From contig NZ_PJJN01000028.1 in assembly GCF_002929825.1 (NCBI RefSeq), positions 1 through 64,000 of the forward strand: DNA of 64,000 bases, given 5' to 3'. A program made the position numbers and the translations under genes. Every line of letters begins with the position of its first letter. Within the stretch, counting starts at the first letter, position 1. Source of the stretch: Cryobacterium sp. Y29. GTDB taxonomy: Bacteria; Actinomycetota; Actinomycetes; Actinomycetales; Microbacteriaceae. Below are positions 15,792-25,370 of the stretch, piece after piece. Under the pieces are notes generated by a model. That model made no database searches, had not been told where the DNA came from, and was given only the letters and a program-made list of their open reading frames with translations.

Positions 15792-17490
15792 TCGCAGAGC
15801 GCGTGGTTCAATCTGGCGGGTCGTGCCGGCGCTGTTGGTGGCCGTCAGTCTTGCCGTTGGGCTCGGTGGCTGTACCGGTATTCCGCGCGACGGTGCCGTA
15901 CACGCCGGCAATGACATTGCGCCGGACGATAATCCGGCACCGGTTTTTCTGCCGGCGCTACCGCAGAAGGACGCCTCGACGGAGGCTATTCTGAGCGGCT
16001 TCATCGACGCGTCGTCAAGCCCGGAGAACAACTACGACATCGCCCGCCAGTTTCTGGCTCCGGCGTTTCAATCCAGTTGGGACCCCACCTCGGGCGTCAC
16101 CGTCGACAACGGTTCAGGGCGCACCCTGACCGTCATCGACGCGGCCACCACCCTCGTGGCGGTCACGCCGATCGCCGAAGTGGACCAGTCCGGGGAATAC
16201 CGCGAGGTCGACGCGAGCCCGGTACCGTTGCGCTACGAATTTGCGCAGATCGATGGCCAGTGGCGCATCAGCGCGGCTCCGGATGGCACGGTGATCGACG
16301 AAAACACCTTCAATGAGGTGTTCAGTGCCCAGCCGGTCTATTTTTACGATCCTGGTTTTCAGTTTTTGGTGCCGGACCTGCGCTGGTTTCCGCGCGGCGC
16401 ATCCGCTCCGACGAAACTGGTCAATGCGGTCTTGAACGGACCGAGCGCCTGGCTGACCGGTGCCGTGGCCACGGCGTTTCCGCAAGGATCCGAGCTCACC
16501 GCCGATGCCGTGCAGGTTGTCGGGCGTCAGGCCATGGTCGATCTGAACAGCGAAGCCCTCAACGCCGATCGGCAGACTCTCCAACGCATGAAGGCGCAGC
16601 TGGCGGCGAGTCTGCCGACGGGCCTGACAGTCGAAATCACCATCGACCAGAACTCCCAGGCCATTACTGCTCTGGAATCAGGGGCACCGCTCGTGGATCC
16701 GCGGGTAGATGCCCGGGCGCTCGTACTGCGCGGTGACGAGTTCGGTTTTCTCGCCGCGACCGGGCAGAGCGTCACTCCGCTGGATGGGCTTTCTGAGCCT
16801 ATCGCCCAGCTGGCTCCGACCGCTGTGACGCTCGCATCGGGCCAGGGATCGGCGGCCGTACTCGCCAGCGACGGCGTCTACGTCGTTCGGGCCGGCGATG
16901 AACCCGAGCTGCTCGATGCGCGCGCGGGGCTGCTCGCGCCATCGATCGACAATGGCCGCTTCGTCTGGTCGGTGCCGGCTAACGATCCAAGTGCTCTCGT
17001 CGTCTACAGCCCCACCGGGGAAGCAACCCTGCTGCCTACCCCGTGGCCAGAGGCCACGTCGATCGCGGCACTAAAAGTGTCCCGAGACGGCTCTCGGCTG
17101 ATTGCGCTCCTCGGCACCGGTTCTGAGACCCGATTCGTCATCGCCTCCATCATTCGAACCGGCGCGGCGCCGACCGGGATCGGTGCGCCCGTACTGCTGG
17201 CGTCGGGCGGCGGAGTCGGCCGTGACGCAACCTGGATCAATGAATTGACCGTCGCCTCGCTCAGCACGCTGCCCAGCGGAGAAGCCCGCATCGTCGCGCA
17301 ACAGATTGGTGGCGTCAGCACCATTCTCGAATCCCCTGTGAGTAGCCGGTTCATTGTCGGCAGCAACTCGGTGCGTGATCTGCGAGCCCTCACTGACAGC
17401 GGCAGCCTCGCGGTGCAACGTGGAGCAGGCTGGCAGGCTCGCATCGACGGCGTGACCGTGCTCGCCACCCAGCAAGGCCTCGGCGACTGA
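15784..17490 (+). CDS. lpqB: Lipoprotein LpqB
   Basis: The 568-residue lipoprotein has a signal peptide ending in the lipobox LGGC (Cys30), so it is anchored to the outer face of the membrane. A GerMN-like region follows (~195-300), then a beta-propeller-like LpqB C-terminal domain. In mycobacteria LpqB interacts with MtrB and modulates MtrA phosphorylation. The ATG is preceded by GGCGGAG and lies inside the end of mtrB, so [11 protein letters not shown] is coupled. A longer frame starting at 15757 is less likely because it lacks a signal-peptide start. Confidence 0.94.
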   Translation: MTDRRARGSIWRVVPALLVAVSLAVGLGGCTGIPRDGAVHAGNDIAPDDNPAPVFLPALPQKDASTEAILSGFIDASSSPENNYDIARQFLAPAFQSSWDPTSGVTVDNGSGRTLTVIDAATTLVAVTPIAEVDQSGEYREVDASPVPLRYEFAQIDGQWRISAAPDGTVIDENTFNEVFSAQPVYFYDPGFQFLVPDLRWFPRGASAPTKLVNAVLNGPSAWLTGAVATAFPQGSELTADAVQVVGRQAMVDLNSEALNADRQTLQRMKAQLAASLPTGLTVEITIDQNSQAITALESGAPLVDPRVDARALVLRGDEFGFLAATGQSVTPLDGLSEPIAQLAPTAVTLASGQGSAAVLASDGVYVVRAGDEPELLDARAGLLAPSIDNGRFVWSVPANDPSALVVYSPTGEATLLPTPWPEATSIAALKVSRDGSRLIALLGTGSETRFVIASIIRTGAAPTGIGAPVLLASGGGVGRDATWINELTVASLSTLPSGEARIVAQQIGGVSTILESPVSSRFIVGSNSVRDLRALTDSGSLAVQRGAGWQARIDGVTVLATQQGLGD

Positions 17491-17588
17491 GCAACCCGCC
17501 GCTTCTCCCCAGGAGGCGCCGAGGCGCGCTTATCCACCGCCGGTGCGTTCGGGCTGGCCCTGCCGGTATCCCGCGGCACACTGAGGTC

Positions 17589-18287
17589 ATGAATCGACAG
17601 TTGCGCGATCGTCTGGCCGCTGCGAGCCGGGATGCCTGGGCAACCGTGCTGCCGACCGAGTGCAGTGGCTGTGGTGTCGTCGACCGTGCCCTCTGCGCCG
17701 AGTGCCGGCGGGCGCTGGTGCCTTCCGTACACCCGGTCGTCCGCGACGACGCCGTCATCTGGGCCGCACTCACCTACGAGGGCGCTGCCCGTCATGCGAT
17801 CGCGGCTTACAAAGACGGCGGCCGAACGGATGCCGCCGCCGCGCTCGCCGGGCCGCTGCGGGCGGCCATCGTGGCCGCGCTGGCCGCCGTGCCCGCTGGC
17901 CGTCGGGGTCGTGATGCTACGCGTTGCGATGCCGGCCCCGAAATCCAGCTCGTGACCATTCCGTCGTCTCGTCGGGCCTGGCGTGTTCGGGGCTACCACC
18001 CGGTCGATGCCCTGCTGCACCGTGCCGGCCTGCACTCGTTTCCGGCGCTCGCGCAGCGCACTGAGGCCCTCGACCAAGTGGGCCTCGGCCGGGCGGCGCG
18101 GGCCGCGAACAAGAGCAACAGCCTCGTCGCCAGGCGTCCGCTCGACGGGGTGCTGGTGATCCTGGTCGACGACATCGTAACCACGGGAGCGACCCTGCTC
18201 GAGGCGCGCCGCGCCGTGTCTGCTGCCGGCGGTGCCGTCGTCGGTCTGGCCACACTCGCGGAAACACGGCGTCTGCTGTCCCCGTAA
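17589..18287 (+). CDS. ComF family phosphoribosyltransferase-like protein
   Basis: The 232-residue protein has a CSGCG...CAEC zinc-ribbon-like N-terminus (~20-40) and a C-terminal phosphoribosyltransferase fold with the PRPP-binding motif LVDDIVTTGAT (~194-204). ComF homologues are tied to DNA uptake in competent bacteria, but in actinobacteria the gene is a conserved neighbour of lpqB and hpf with no demonstrated role. GAGG precedes the ATG. It is separated from lpqB by 98 bases and is probably part of the same transcription unit. Confidence 0.88.
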   Translation: MNRQLRDRLAAASRDAWATVLPTECSGCGVVDRALCAECRRALVPSVHPVVRDDAVIWAALTYEGAARHAIAAYKDGGRTDAAAALAGPLRAAIVAALAAVPAGRRGRDATRCDAGPEIQLVTIPSSRRAWRVRGYHPVDALLHRAGLHSFPALAQRTEALDQVGLGRAARAANKSNSLVARRPLDGVLVILVDDIVTTGATLLEARRAVSAAGGAVVGLATLAETRRLLSP

Positions 18288-18302
18288 TTGCCCTGTGGGC
18301 AA
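18288..18302 (+). terminator. Small hairpin directly after the comF stop codon
   Basis: TTGCCC-TGT-GGGCAA forms a 6-bp stem beginning at the base after the comF stop. There is no T-run, so at best it is a weak terminator or 3'-end stabiliser separating comF from hpf. Confidence 0.35.
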
Positions 18303-18367
18303 ACTCGTCGACAAATAATGTGACTTCTTCCACTCCCACGGCTACGGTGGAGACAAAGGCGTGCACT

Positions 18368-18389
18368 GATCGCCCGGTTTTGGGCGGTC
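18368..18389 (+). promoter_or_regulatory. 5'-UTR hairpin upstream of hpf
   Basis: GATCGCCC and GGGCGGTC form an 8-bp stem (one G-U pair) around GGTTTT. It ends ten bases before the GGAGG ribosome binding site of hpf. It could influence mRNA stability or ribosome loading of a growth-phase-controlled gene. A candidate promoter lies upstream (TGTGAC 18319-18324, TACGGT 18343-18348, 18-base spacer). Confidence 0.35.
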
Positions 18390-18408
18390 CGCCAAACTGG
18401 AGGTCGTC

Positions 18409-19113
18409 ATGGAAACTAACATTGTGGGACGCAACCTTGGGATCACTGATCGCTTCCGGGATTACGCGACGGAGAAGGCCGAGAAAATTGCCCTTCTCGC
18501 CGATAAGGCCCTCGCGCTCGAGATCAAGGTCAGTCGCCACCACGAGAAGAACGGGGCGGCCGTCGGCAACGACCGGGTCGAACTCACCCTGATCGGCAAG
18601 GGTCCGTTGGTGCGGGCCGAAGCAGACGGATCCGACAAGTACGCCGCTTTTGACGTGGCGCTGGGTCGTTTGCTCGAGCGTGTTCGTCGTGCCAAGGACC
18701 GCAAGAAGGTACACCGCGGCGGCGCCCACCGGCCCACCTCGCTACACGAAGCGTCCGCGGTTGGCTTCAGCGTCATCGACATCACGCCGGCCAACCCCGA
18801 GACGCTCGAGCGGGTGCGAACCGGTGCGATTCCCATCGTGCAAGCGGATGCCCCCGAGGCCTCCCCCGAGGAGGATTACTGCCCCGTCGTCATCCGTCGC
18901 AAGGTCTTCGCGGCGGCCCCCATGACCGTCGATGATGCCCTCTACTTCATGGAGCTCGTCGGCCACGATTTCTACCTGTTCCAGGACATCGAAACCAAAC
19001 GAGCCAGTGTGGTCTACCGCCGCAAGGGCTGGGACTACGGAGTCATCGAACTCGACGGTTCGGTTGGTGAGCTGCAGGAGGCTGTGCCCGTTACCAGCGG
19101 GCGTGCCAACTGA
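18409..19113 (+). CDS. hpf: Long-form ribosome hibernation promoting factor
   Basis: The 234-residue protein has an N-terminal S30AE domain (~3-105, METNIVGRNLGITDRFRDYA) and a C-terminal dimerisation domain (~165-225, RRKVFAAAPMTVDDALYFME) joined by a flexible linker. The long form pairs two 70S ribosomes into inactive 100S dimers during slow growth or stress. A textbook GGAGG lies seven bases before the ATG. hpf next to secA is the standard actinobacterial arrangement. Confidence 0.95.
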   Translation: METNIVGRNLGITDRFRDYATEKAEKIALLADKALALEIKVSRHHEKNGAAVGNDRVELTLIGKGPLVRAEADGSDKYAAFDVALGRLLERVRRAKDRKKVHRGGAHRPTSLHEASAVGFSVIDITPANPETLERVRTGAIPIVQADAPEASPEEDYCPVVIRRKVFAAAPMTVDDALYFMELVGHDFYLFQDIETKRASVVYRRKGWDYGVIELDGSVGELQEAVPVTSGRAN

Positions 19114-19152
19114 CCAACTAGCATTACCTTAGCCGCCGACCAGGTCGGTGCT

Positions 19153-19215
19153 CTGGCAGCTGCCAGACGAGAGGCGCAGGCTTTGTGCTGTGGCAGTCCG
19201 ATTGGGCTGCCACAG
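19153..19215 (+). promoter_or_regulatory. Paired palindromes in the secA leader
   Basis: A perfect 14-bp palindrome CTGGCAGCTGCCAG (19153-19166) is followed by a 9-bp stem CTGTGGCAG / CTGCCACAG (19188-19196 and 19207-19215, 10-base loop). Both share the TGGCAG/CTGCCA core, so the four arms can pair in alternative ways. There is no T-run. The stop of hpf lies 40 bases before and the secA start 36 bases after. This may be an hpf terminator or a regulatory fold of the secA leader. Confidence 0.55.
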
Positions 19216-19251
19216 TGCGTGCCCGCACCGTTTGACTAGTGGAGAACATTC

Positions 19252-22059
19252 GTGGCGTCAATTCTTGAAAAGGTTCTTCGTGTTGGTGAGGGTCGCGTTC
19301 TGCGCCGCCTGGAAAACTACGCGAAAGCCATCAACGCGCTGGAAGAAGACTTCCACGAGCTCACCGACGAGGAGCTGAAAAACGAGACCGTCACCCTGCG
19401 GGAACGGTACTCCAACGGGGAATCGCTCGATGATCTGCTGCCCGAGGCCTTCGCCGCAGTGCGCGAAGCGAGCACTCGCACCCTGGGGCTGCGGCACTTC
19501 GACGTGCAGCTGATGGGTGGAGCCGCCCTTCATCTCGGCAACATTGCCGAGATGAAGACCGGAGAGGGCAAGACCCTCGTCGCCACCACCGCTGCCTACC
19601 TCAACGCCATCAGTAGCCGCGGTGTGCATGTCATCACGGTCAACGACTACCTCGCAAGCTACCAGAGCGAACTTATGGGCCGCGTGTTCCGTGCCCTCGG
19701 TATGACGACCGGATGCATCGTCTCGGGTCAGACTCCGGCGCAGCGGCGCGAAATGTATGCCGCCGACATCACCTATGGCACCAACAACGAGTTCGGTTTC
19801 GACTACCTGCGCGACAACATGGCGTGGCAGGCCAGCGATATGGTGCAGCGCGGGCACTACTTCGCCATCGTCGACGAAGTCGACTCGATCCTCATCGACG
19901 AGGCTCGTACCCCGCTGATTATCTCGGGGCCGGCGTCGGGCGAAGCCAACCGCTGGTTCAACGAGTTCGCCAGCCTGGCCAAGCGTCTCATCGCCGACGA
20001 AGACTTCGAGGTCGACGAGAAGAAGCGCACCATCGGCGTGCTCGAGCCCGGCATCGAAAAGGTCGAGGATTATCTCGGCATCGACAACCTCTACGAATCG
20101 GCCAACACGCCGCTGATCTCTTTTTTAAACAACGCCATCAAGGCGAATTCTTTGTTCAAGAAGGACAAGGACTACGTCGTCATGAACGGGGAGGTGCTCA
20201 TCGTCGATGAGCACACTGGCCGTATCCTCATGGGACGCCGCTACAACGAGGGCATCCACCAGGCGATCGAGGCCAAGGAGGGTGTCGCCGTCAAAGCCGA
20301 GAACCAGACCCTGGCCACCGTCACCCTGCAGAACTACTTCCGCCTGTACTCGAAGATCTCCGGCATGACCGGTACGGCCGAGACCGAAGCCGCTGAGTTC
20401 ATGAGTACCTACAAGCTCGGCGTCGTGGCCATCCCCACCAACAAGCCGATGCAGCGCATCGACCAGTCCGACCTGATCTACAAGAACGAAGAATCCAAGT
20501 TTCGTCAGGTCGTTGAAGACATCGCCCTGCGCCACGAAGCCGGCCAGCCGGTTCTGGTCGGCACGACCAGCGTCGAGAAGAGCGAGTACCTGTCCCGCCT
20601 GCTCGCCAAGATGGGTGTGCGACACGAAGTCCTCAACGCCAAGAACCACGCCCGTGAAGCCGCGATCGTCGCGCAGGCCGGTCGACTCGGCTCGGTGACC
20701 GTCGCCACCAACATGGCCGGCCGCGGCACCGACGTGATGCTCGGCGGGAACGCCGAGTTCCTCGCTGTCGCCGAGATGAACGCGAAGGGCCTCAGCCCGG
20801 TAGAAACCCCTGACGAGTACGAACTCGCCTGGGACGACGTATTCACCGCTGTCAAGGCCGGCGTCAGTGAAGAGGCCGAGAAAGTCATCGCTGCCGGCGG
20901 CCTGTACGTGCTCGGTACCGAACGGCACGAATCACGCCGCATCGACAACCAGCTGCGCGGCCGCAGCGGACGCCAGGGAGACCCGGGCGAGAGCCGGTTC
21001 TACCTCTCGCTCACCGACGACCTCATGCGCCTGTTCAACGCCGGCGCAGCCGAAGCCCTGATGGGCCGCTCGGGAGTGCCAGACGACATGGCGATCGAAT
21101 CCAAGGTGGTCAGCCGCGCCATCCGCAGCGCACAGTCACAGGTCGAGGGTCGTAACGCCGAGATTCGTAAGAACGTGCTCAAGTACGACGATGTTCTCAA
21201 CCGCCAACGTGAAGCCATTTACGGCGACCGTCGACACATCCTCGAAGGTGACGACCTGCATGAACGCACCCAGACTTTCCTCACCAACGTCATAGACGAG
21301 GTGCTCGACGTGCATGCCGGCGACGGCAACGGCGACGACTGGGACTTCGACGCGATGTGGACCGAACTGCGGACCCTCTACCCGGTGGGATTGACCATCG
21401 ACGAGGTCGTTTCTGAGGCCGGCGACAAGGGCAGAATCAATCGCGATTTCATGCGCCGCGAGATTCTCTCCGACGCGAAGCTCGCCTACTCACGTCGTGA
21501 AGATTCCCTGGGTGCCCCCGCGATGCGCGAGCTGGAACGTCGTGTGGTGCTTTCGGTGATCGACCGCCGCTGGCGCGACCACCTCTATGAGATGGACTAC
21601 CTGAAAGATGGCATCGGGCTGCGTGCGATGGCGCAGCGCGACCCGCTGGTCGAATACCAGCGCGAAGGTTTCACCATGTTTCAGCAGATGATGGGCCAGA
21701 TTCGCGAGGAGACCGTTGGATTCCTGTTCAACCTCGACGTTGAGGTGACTGCCGGCGCTGGTGCCGTCAACGGGCCGGCCATTGCGGGGAAGGGGCTCAG
21801 CCCAGCTGACTCATCGGACGAGAAGCTCAGTTACACTGCGCCGAGCGATTCCGGCGGAGTCGAGGTGCGCAATCAGCGCGGCCAGATTCAGCAGGCTGCC
21901 ACTGATCGGGCCAGGCGCACGGCGACGGTCGCGGCGAGCGATGACGAGCCGGAAGAAGCAGCCAGCCCGCCCCAGCGCGGAGCGTTTGGGCAGAAAAACG
22001 AGGGTGCCGCACCGGTGAACCGGGCCGAGCGCCGCGCCCAGGGCAAGAAGACGATCTAG
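19252..22059 (+). CDS. secA: Preprotein translocase ATPase SecA
   Basis: The 935-residue motor drives preproteins through SecYEG. Walker A is in [20 protein letters not shown] (~98-117) and the DEAD-box-like Walker B in [18 protein letters not shown] (~205-222). The preprotein cross-linking, IRA2 ([14 protein letters not shown]) and helical scaffold regions follow. The C-terminal linker is long and disordered, and lacks the Cys-rich zinc motif of proteobacterial SecA, as usual for actinobacterial SecA1. It starts with GTG preceded by GGAG eight bases upstream. Confidence 0.97.
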   Translation: MASILEKVLRVGEGRVLRRLENYAKAINALEEDFHELTDEELKNETVTLRERYSNGESLDDLLPEAFAAVREASTRTLGLRHFDVQLMGGAALHLGNIAEMKTGEGKTLVATTAAYLNAISSRGVHVITVNDYLASYQSELMGRVFRALGMTTGCIVSGQTPAQRREMYAADITYGTNNEFGFDYLRDNMAWQASDMVQRGHYFAIVDEVDSILIDEARTPLIISGPASGEANRWFNEFASLAKRLIADEDFEVDEKKRTIGVLEPGIEKVEDYLGIDNLYESANTPLISFLNNAIKANSLFKKDKDYVVMNGEVLIVDEHTGRILMGRRYNEGIHQAIEAKEGVAVKAENQTLATVTLQNYFRLYSKISGMTGTAETEAAEFMSTYKLGVVAIPTNKPMQRIDQSDLIYKNEESKFRQVVEDIALRHEAGQPVLVGTTSVEKSEYLSRLLAKMGVRHEVLNAKNHAREAAIVAQAGRLGSVTVATNMAGRGTDVMLGGNAEFLAVAEMNAKGLSPVETPDEYELAWDDVFTAVKAGVSEEAEKVIAAGGLYVLGTERHESRRIDNQLRGRSGRQGDPGESRFYLSLTDDLMRLFNAGAAEALMGRSGVPDDMAIESKVVSRAIRSAQSQVEGRNAEIRKNVLKYDDVLNRQREAIYGDRRHILEGDDLHERTQTFLTNVIDEVLDVHAGDGNGDDWDFDAMWTELRTLYPVGLTIDEVVSEAGDKGRINRDFMRREILSDAKLAYSRREDSLGAPAMRELERRVVLSVIDRRWRDHLYEMDYLKDGIGLRAMAQRDPLVEYQREGFTMFQQMMGQIREETVGFLFNLDVEVTAGAGAVNGPAIAGKGLSPADSSDEKLSYTAPSDSGGVEVRNQRGQIQQAATDRARRTATVAASDDEPEEAASPPQRGAFGQKNEGAAPVNRAERRAQGKKTI

Positions 22060-22082
22060 CCCCGACGCACGGGCAAGTACGC

Positions 22083-22118
22083 CGACAACGCACGCCCATT
22101 CGTGGGCGGGCGTTGTCG
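22083..22118 (+). terminator. UUCG-loop hairpin after secA
   Basis: CGACAACGC (22083-22091) pairs with GCGTTGTCG (22110-22118), and CGCCCA pairs with TGGGCG inside it. A single A-G mismatch interrupts the stem and a TTCG tetraloop closes it. It lies between the convergent secA and Rv3235-family genes, so it can serve both strands, though neither side has a T-run. Confidence 0.7.
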
Positions 22119-22166
22119 AACGGGTCGTGAGCGGGGCATCCGTCTGCTGGCGGCGTTACCGGTGCA

Positions 22167-22607
22167 TCAGAGTACAACGAGAACAGTGGCACGCCAGCGC
22201 TGATCCAAGCCCTCCAACTGTATCGAGACGACGTGCGCTCGGCGTTTGTCGTACACCAGGATCACTGCATTGAAACCGCCGGTGTCGGTAGGCCAGGTCT
22301 TGACATGGTCGATCCACAGCCTTGGCCGTTCAGCGACGACTCCCGTGATGGCTCTGGCGCGAGCGGCGATCGACACGCGCACGCGCAGATGAGCGTAGAC
22401 GTCGTCGGTAACCCATCGCGCAAGCTGCTCGAGGTCTCTGGCTCCGGCGATAACTTCGACAGCCCGCAGCGCGAGGGCGCGCAGTACCTGCTCCGTTTCG
22501 GGCCGATGTGCCTGTCCGAACGGCTTCGGGCTGACTCCGCGCGCATCGATGCGAGCCTCCAAAGGGTGAACCTGCGCGCTGGAAGCACCGGAACCAGATG
22601 ACGTCAT
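22167..22607 (-). CDS. Rv3235 family protein
   Basis: The 146-residue soluble protein matches the Rv3235 family: the helical segment LRALALRAVEVIAGARDLEQ, then RWVTDDVYAHLRVRVSIA and a beta-rich C-terminus with WPTDTGGFNAVILV. No function is established. In mycobacteria the gene also lies near secA. The start at 22607 is chosen over the longer frame (22667) because AGGAGGA stands three bases before its ATG. It is convergent with secA. Confidence 0.85.
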   Translation of the reverse strand: MTSSGSGASSAQVHPLEARIDARGVSPKPFGQAHRPETEQVLRALALRAVEVIAGARDLEQLARWVTDDVYAHLRVRVSIAARARAITGVVAERPRLWIDHVKTWPTDTGGFNAVILVYDKRRAHVVSIQLEGLDQRWRATVLVVL

Positions 22608-22739
22608 CGTTCCTCCTGATGTCGAACAAGCAACTGTTGTAGCGCCGCACTCAATCAGCTTGATCACCGCGTTGTCTAGCGCTTAAAGAGCCTGTGCACA
22701 ACGTGAGCGAGATCGTCTCGCGTCGGCTACTTTCGACGT

Positions 22740-23339
22740 GTGCGCTGGGATGATTTGTTTGATGACCTCGAAGGGCAACTCGAACGCGAGTTGCACTCCG
22801 AAGCTACCGACCTGCGCCTGAAGGAAGAACGCCAGCGGTTGGACAACCTCTCCCTGCGCACCCGATTGAGTAACGTGGTGCGGTCGGTCGGCCTGGGTGG
22901 CACGCTGCAGCTGCGCATCGTACTGGTCTCCGGTGAGACGATCGTGCTTCGCCCGACGACGCTCGGCCGAGACTGGCTCGCGGCTGACTTACCGTGCGCT
23001 AGAAACGGTCGGGTTCAGTGCGTGATTCCGCTCTCGGCCATCGCCGGTGTCGTGCTCAATGACGAGCAGAATCTGGCCTCGCTCGCGGTCGAGTCAGAAT
23101 CTACCGGAAAGCTGATCGAACGTGTCGGTTTCCCCTTTGTACTTCGGGACCTGTGCCGGCGACGGCGCAGCGTAGAGCTCGCGACCCGCGGTGGTGTCCT
23201 GGCCGGCACCATCGACCGGGTCGCGCGTGACCACCTCGATCTAGCGGTGCATCCGCTCGGAACGCTGCGCCGCGCGCCGGAAGTGCTGCACTACCGTCTC
23301 GTGCCGTTCTGGCAAATTCACGTCATCCGGCTTGGGTAG
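22740..23339 (+). CDS. Conserved hypothetical protein (199 aa)
   Basis: I do not recognise a named family. The first 45 residues form an acidic/basic helix, probably coiled (WDDLFDDLEGQLERELHSEA). The rest is beta-rich with conserved-looking turns (LRIVLVSGETIVLRPTT; RGGVLAGTIDRVARDHLDLA), which may be a small barrel such as an SH3- or LSM-like fold. There are no membrane segments. It starts with GTG. It lies upstream of the SAF/ATPase pair on the same strand and could be co-transcribed with it across 89 bases. Confidence 0.7.
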   Translation: MRWDDLFDDLEGQLERELHSEATDLRLKEERQRLDNLSLRTRLSNVVRSVGLGGTLQLRIVLVSGETIVLRPTTLGRDWLAADLPCARNGRVQCVIPLSAIAGVVLNDEQNLASLAVESESTGKLIERVGFPFVLRDLCRRRRSVELATRGGVLAGTIDRVARDHLDLAVHPLGTLRRAPEVLHYRLVPFWQIHVIRLG

Positions 23340-23428
23340 CTGTGGATAACTTTTCCACGATTTTCCGCAGTCGGGCACGATAAGGCCCAAGGCATCATCA
23401 GAAGCGCAACAGACAAGCGAGGTAACGG

Positions 23429-24064
23429 ATGAAAACAACCGGTCCCACACGCACGCGCCGCCGGTTCTGGGTTGATCCCCGATTTGTCATCGGTCTGGTG
23501 CTGGTCGCTGCGTCGATTGCGGGCGTCGGCGCGATCGTCGCCGGCAGTGATCGCACCACGGCGGTCTACACCGCACGGCACACACTGACCGTCGGCGATC
23601 AGCTCAGATCGGCCGACCTCGTGGAGAGCCGGGTGCAGCTCGGTGGCGCGGCCGACCTGTATCTTGTGCCGGCGGCCGACCTGAAACACGGTCTGCTCGT
23701 CACCCAGACCATCCTGGCCGGCGAACTCGTGGCCCGGTCCGCGGTCGGGCAAGCGTCGGGGAGCGACGTGACCAGTGTCGTCGTCGATATCCCCGGAAGG
23801 CTGGCCGCGTCCATCGTGGCAGGCTCCGTCGTCGATATCTGGTCGGCGCGGGCGACCGGGCCCAGCGAATACGCTCCGCCGACGATTCTCGTGGGGCAGG
23901 CCGTTATCGTTCGTATCGTCGAACCGACCGGCATCATCGCGGCCGGCAACGGGCAATCCGTCGAGATGCTCGTGCCGAAGGCCAGTGTGGGCGTGGTGCT
24001 GGAAGCGATCATGAACGGGGATGCCGTCGCGATCGTGCCCGTGAACACCCCGGTGGTGCCCTGA
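23429..24064 (+). CDS. SAF domain-containing membrane protein (CpaB/RcpC-like)
   Basis: A cytoplasmic Arg-rich N-terminus (TRTRRRF) precedes one membrane segment (~16-37), and an extracytoplasmic SAF domain (~48-120, VGDQLRSADLVESRVQLGG) follows. SAF domains in CpaB/RcpC belong to Flp/Tad pilus assembly, but no cpaF, tadB/C or flp gene is nearby, so this is an orphan pair with the next gene. It ends in a TGATG overlap with the ATPase gene, showing tight coupling. The function is unknown; a cell-wall role is an inference from the domain. Confidence 0.8.
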   Translation: MKTTGPTRTRRRFWVDPRFVIGLVLVAASIAGVGAIVAGSDRTTAVYTARHTLTVGDQLRSADLVESRVQLGGAADLYLVPAADLKHGLLVTQTILAGELVARSAVGQASGSDVTSVVVDIPGRLAASIVAGSVVDIWSARATGPSEYAPPTILVGQAVIVRIVEPTGIIAAGNGQSVEMLVPKASVGVVLEAIMNGDAVAIVPVNTPVVP

Positions 24065-25326
24065 TGGCCAGGCTTGCGCTCGTGCTGGATCGAGCGACCG
24101 AGCAGCGGATGCTGGCCGAGATCGTGGATTGCGGGCACAGTGTCGTCACGCGCGTTGATACCGCCCGGGAGTTTCTCGAGACCCTATCGCATGGCCAGCC
24201 GCACGTCGTCGTCGTCAGTGGTCGCCGCGAGTCCCTGACCGGGCAGCTGATCGCCGCGTGCGACGAGCGCGGCATCCGGGTCGTCGCCCTGACCGCAACC
24301 GAACAGGAGCGGCGGCACGCGGGCACGCTCGGCCTGTACGAAACGGTCGCGATACCCTGCGACTGGTCGGAGATCGAAGATCTGCTTGTGTCGGGCGTTG
24401 TCGTGCCGTTGCGGGTGGGGGAACGGCATTTCACCGGCGGCGCGCTCAACACCGGCTCGGTGATCGCGGTCTGGGGTCCATGCGGCGCCCCGGGGCGCAC
24501 AACGCTGGCCATTAACATCGCGGCAGAAATCGCGGCAGCTGGTCACACCGTCGTGTTGGCCGACGTTGATACCTACAGCGCCTCGATCGCCCCGAGCCTG
24601 GGCATGCTCGACGAAGCACCCGGTTTCGCTGCCGCCTGCCGACTGGCCGGCAGTGACAGTCTCAACCAATCGGAGCTTGAACGTATCGCGCAACGCTACA
24701 ACTCGCCCAAGGGTGCTTTCTGGGTGCTCACCGGCCTCGGCAGGCCGTCGCGCTGGCCGGAACTGTCGACCGAACGGGTCACCCGCACCATTGACGCGTT
24801 ACGCCACTGGGTGGACTACGTGGTGGTCGATACCGGGTTCAGTCTGGAGAGCGATGAAGAACTGACCAGTGACGTGTTGGCGCCAAGGCGGAATGCCGCC
24901 ACCGTCACTGCCCTGCGCGTGGCCGATCACGTCGTCGCCTGTGGGCTGGCGGACCCGGTGGGGATGGCCCGGTTTCTTCGTGCCTGGAGCGATCTCACCG
25001 AGGTGATCGGCACCAGTACGGTCAGCGTCGTGATGAATCAGGTGCGGGCGAGTGCTGTCGGGCTGAATCCGCGGGCGCAGGTCACGGCAATGCTGTTGCG
25101 TTTCGGCGGCATCGAATCATCGATTCTGGTGCCGCACGACCAAGGTGCCCTGGACGCGGCGGTATTGACGGGCCGCACACTGCGGGACGCGAGCCCGAAG
25201 TCTGCGGCGCGCGTGAGCATCCGTCGTTTTGTTCTGGAGGACCTGATCGTTCTGCCTGCCACGGAATCGCAGCGCAAGCCGCGGCGTGTCACGTGGCGCG
25301 GACGAAAGGCAGCCCCGGTCATGTGA
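24064..25326 (+). CDS. CpaE-like MinD/ParA-family ATPase with altered Walker A
   Basis: The 420-residue protein has an N-terminal receiver-like domain (~1-125) and a C-terminal MinD/ParA-type ATPase domain starting at VIAVWGPCGAPGRTTLAINI (~139-158). The usual KGGxGKT loop is replaced by GPCGAPGRTT, with Arg where the catalytic Lys normally stands and no signature first Lys. VVLADVDTYSASIAPSLGM corresponds to the A' motif. CpaE positions Tad pilus machinery; here only the SAF partner is present. ATP binding may be weak or unusual. Confidence 0.8.
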   Translation: MARLALVLDRATEQRMLAEIVDCGHSVVTRVDTAREFLETLSHGQPHVVVVSGRRESLTGQLIAACDERGIRVVALTATEQERRHAGTLGLYETVAIPCDWSEIEDLLVSGVVVPLRVGERHFTGGALNTGSVIAVWGPCGAPGRTTLAINIAAEIAAAGHTVVLADVDTYSASIAPSLGMLDEAPGFAAACRLAGSDSLNQSELERIAQRYNSPKGAFWVLTGLGRPSRWPELSTERVTRTIDALRHWVDYVVVDTGFSLESDEELTSDVLAPRRNAATVTALRVADHVVACGLADPVGMARFLRAWSDLTEVIGTSTVSVVMNQVRASAVGLNPRAQVTAMLLRFGGIESSILVPHDQGALDAAVLTGRTLRDASPKSAARVSIRRFVLEDLIVLPATESQRKPRRVTWRGRKAAPVM

Positions 25327-25357
25327 GGTTACGGCGAGGTGAACCCACAGATACACC

Positions 25358-25363
25358 TAGGCT
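25358..25363 (+). promoter_or_regulatory. Candidate -10 element for leaderless pdtaS
   Basis: TAGGCT fits TAnnnT and ends seven bases before the GTG of pdtaS, consistent with transcription starting at the start codon. GGAGA also lies just before the GTG but is too close to act as a normal ribosome binding site. Confidence 0.4.
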
Positions 25364-25370
25364 ATGGAGA

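Noticed and set aside
17004..18314. 436-codon minus-strand frame over lpqB and comF
   Set aside because: Both plus-strand genes are conserved and complete; the frame has no homology features.
23429..25326. A Tad/Flp pilus locus
   Set aside because: Only SAF- and CpaE-like genes are present; no secretion ATPase, TadB/C platform, prepilin peptidase or pilin is adjacent.
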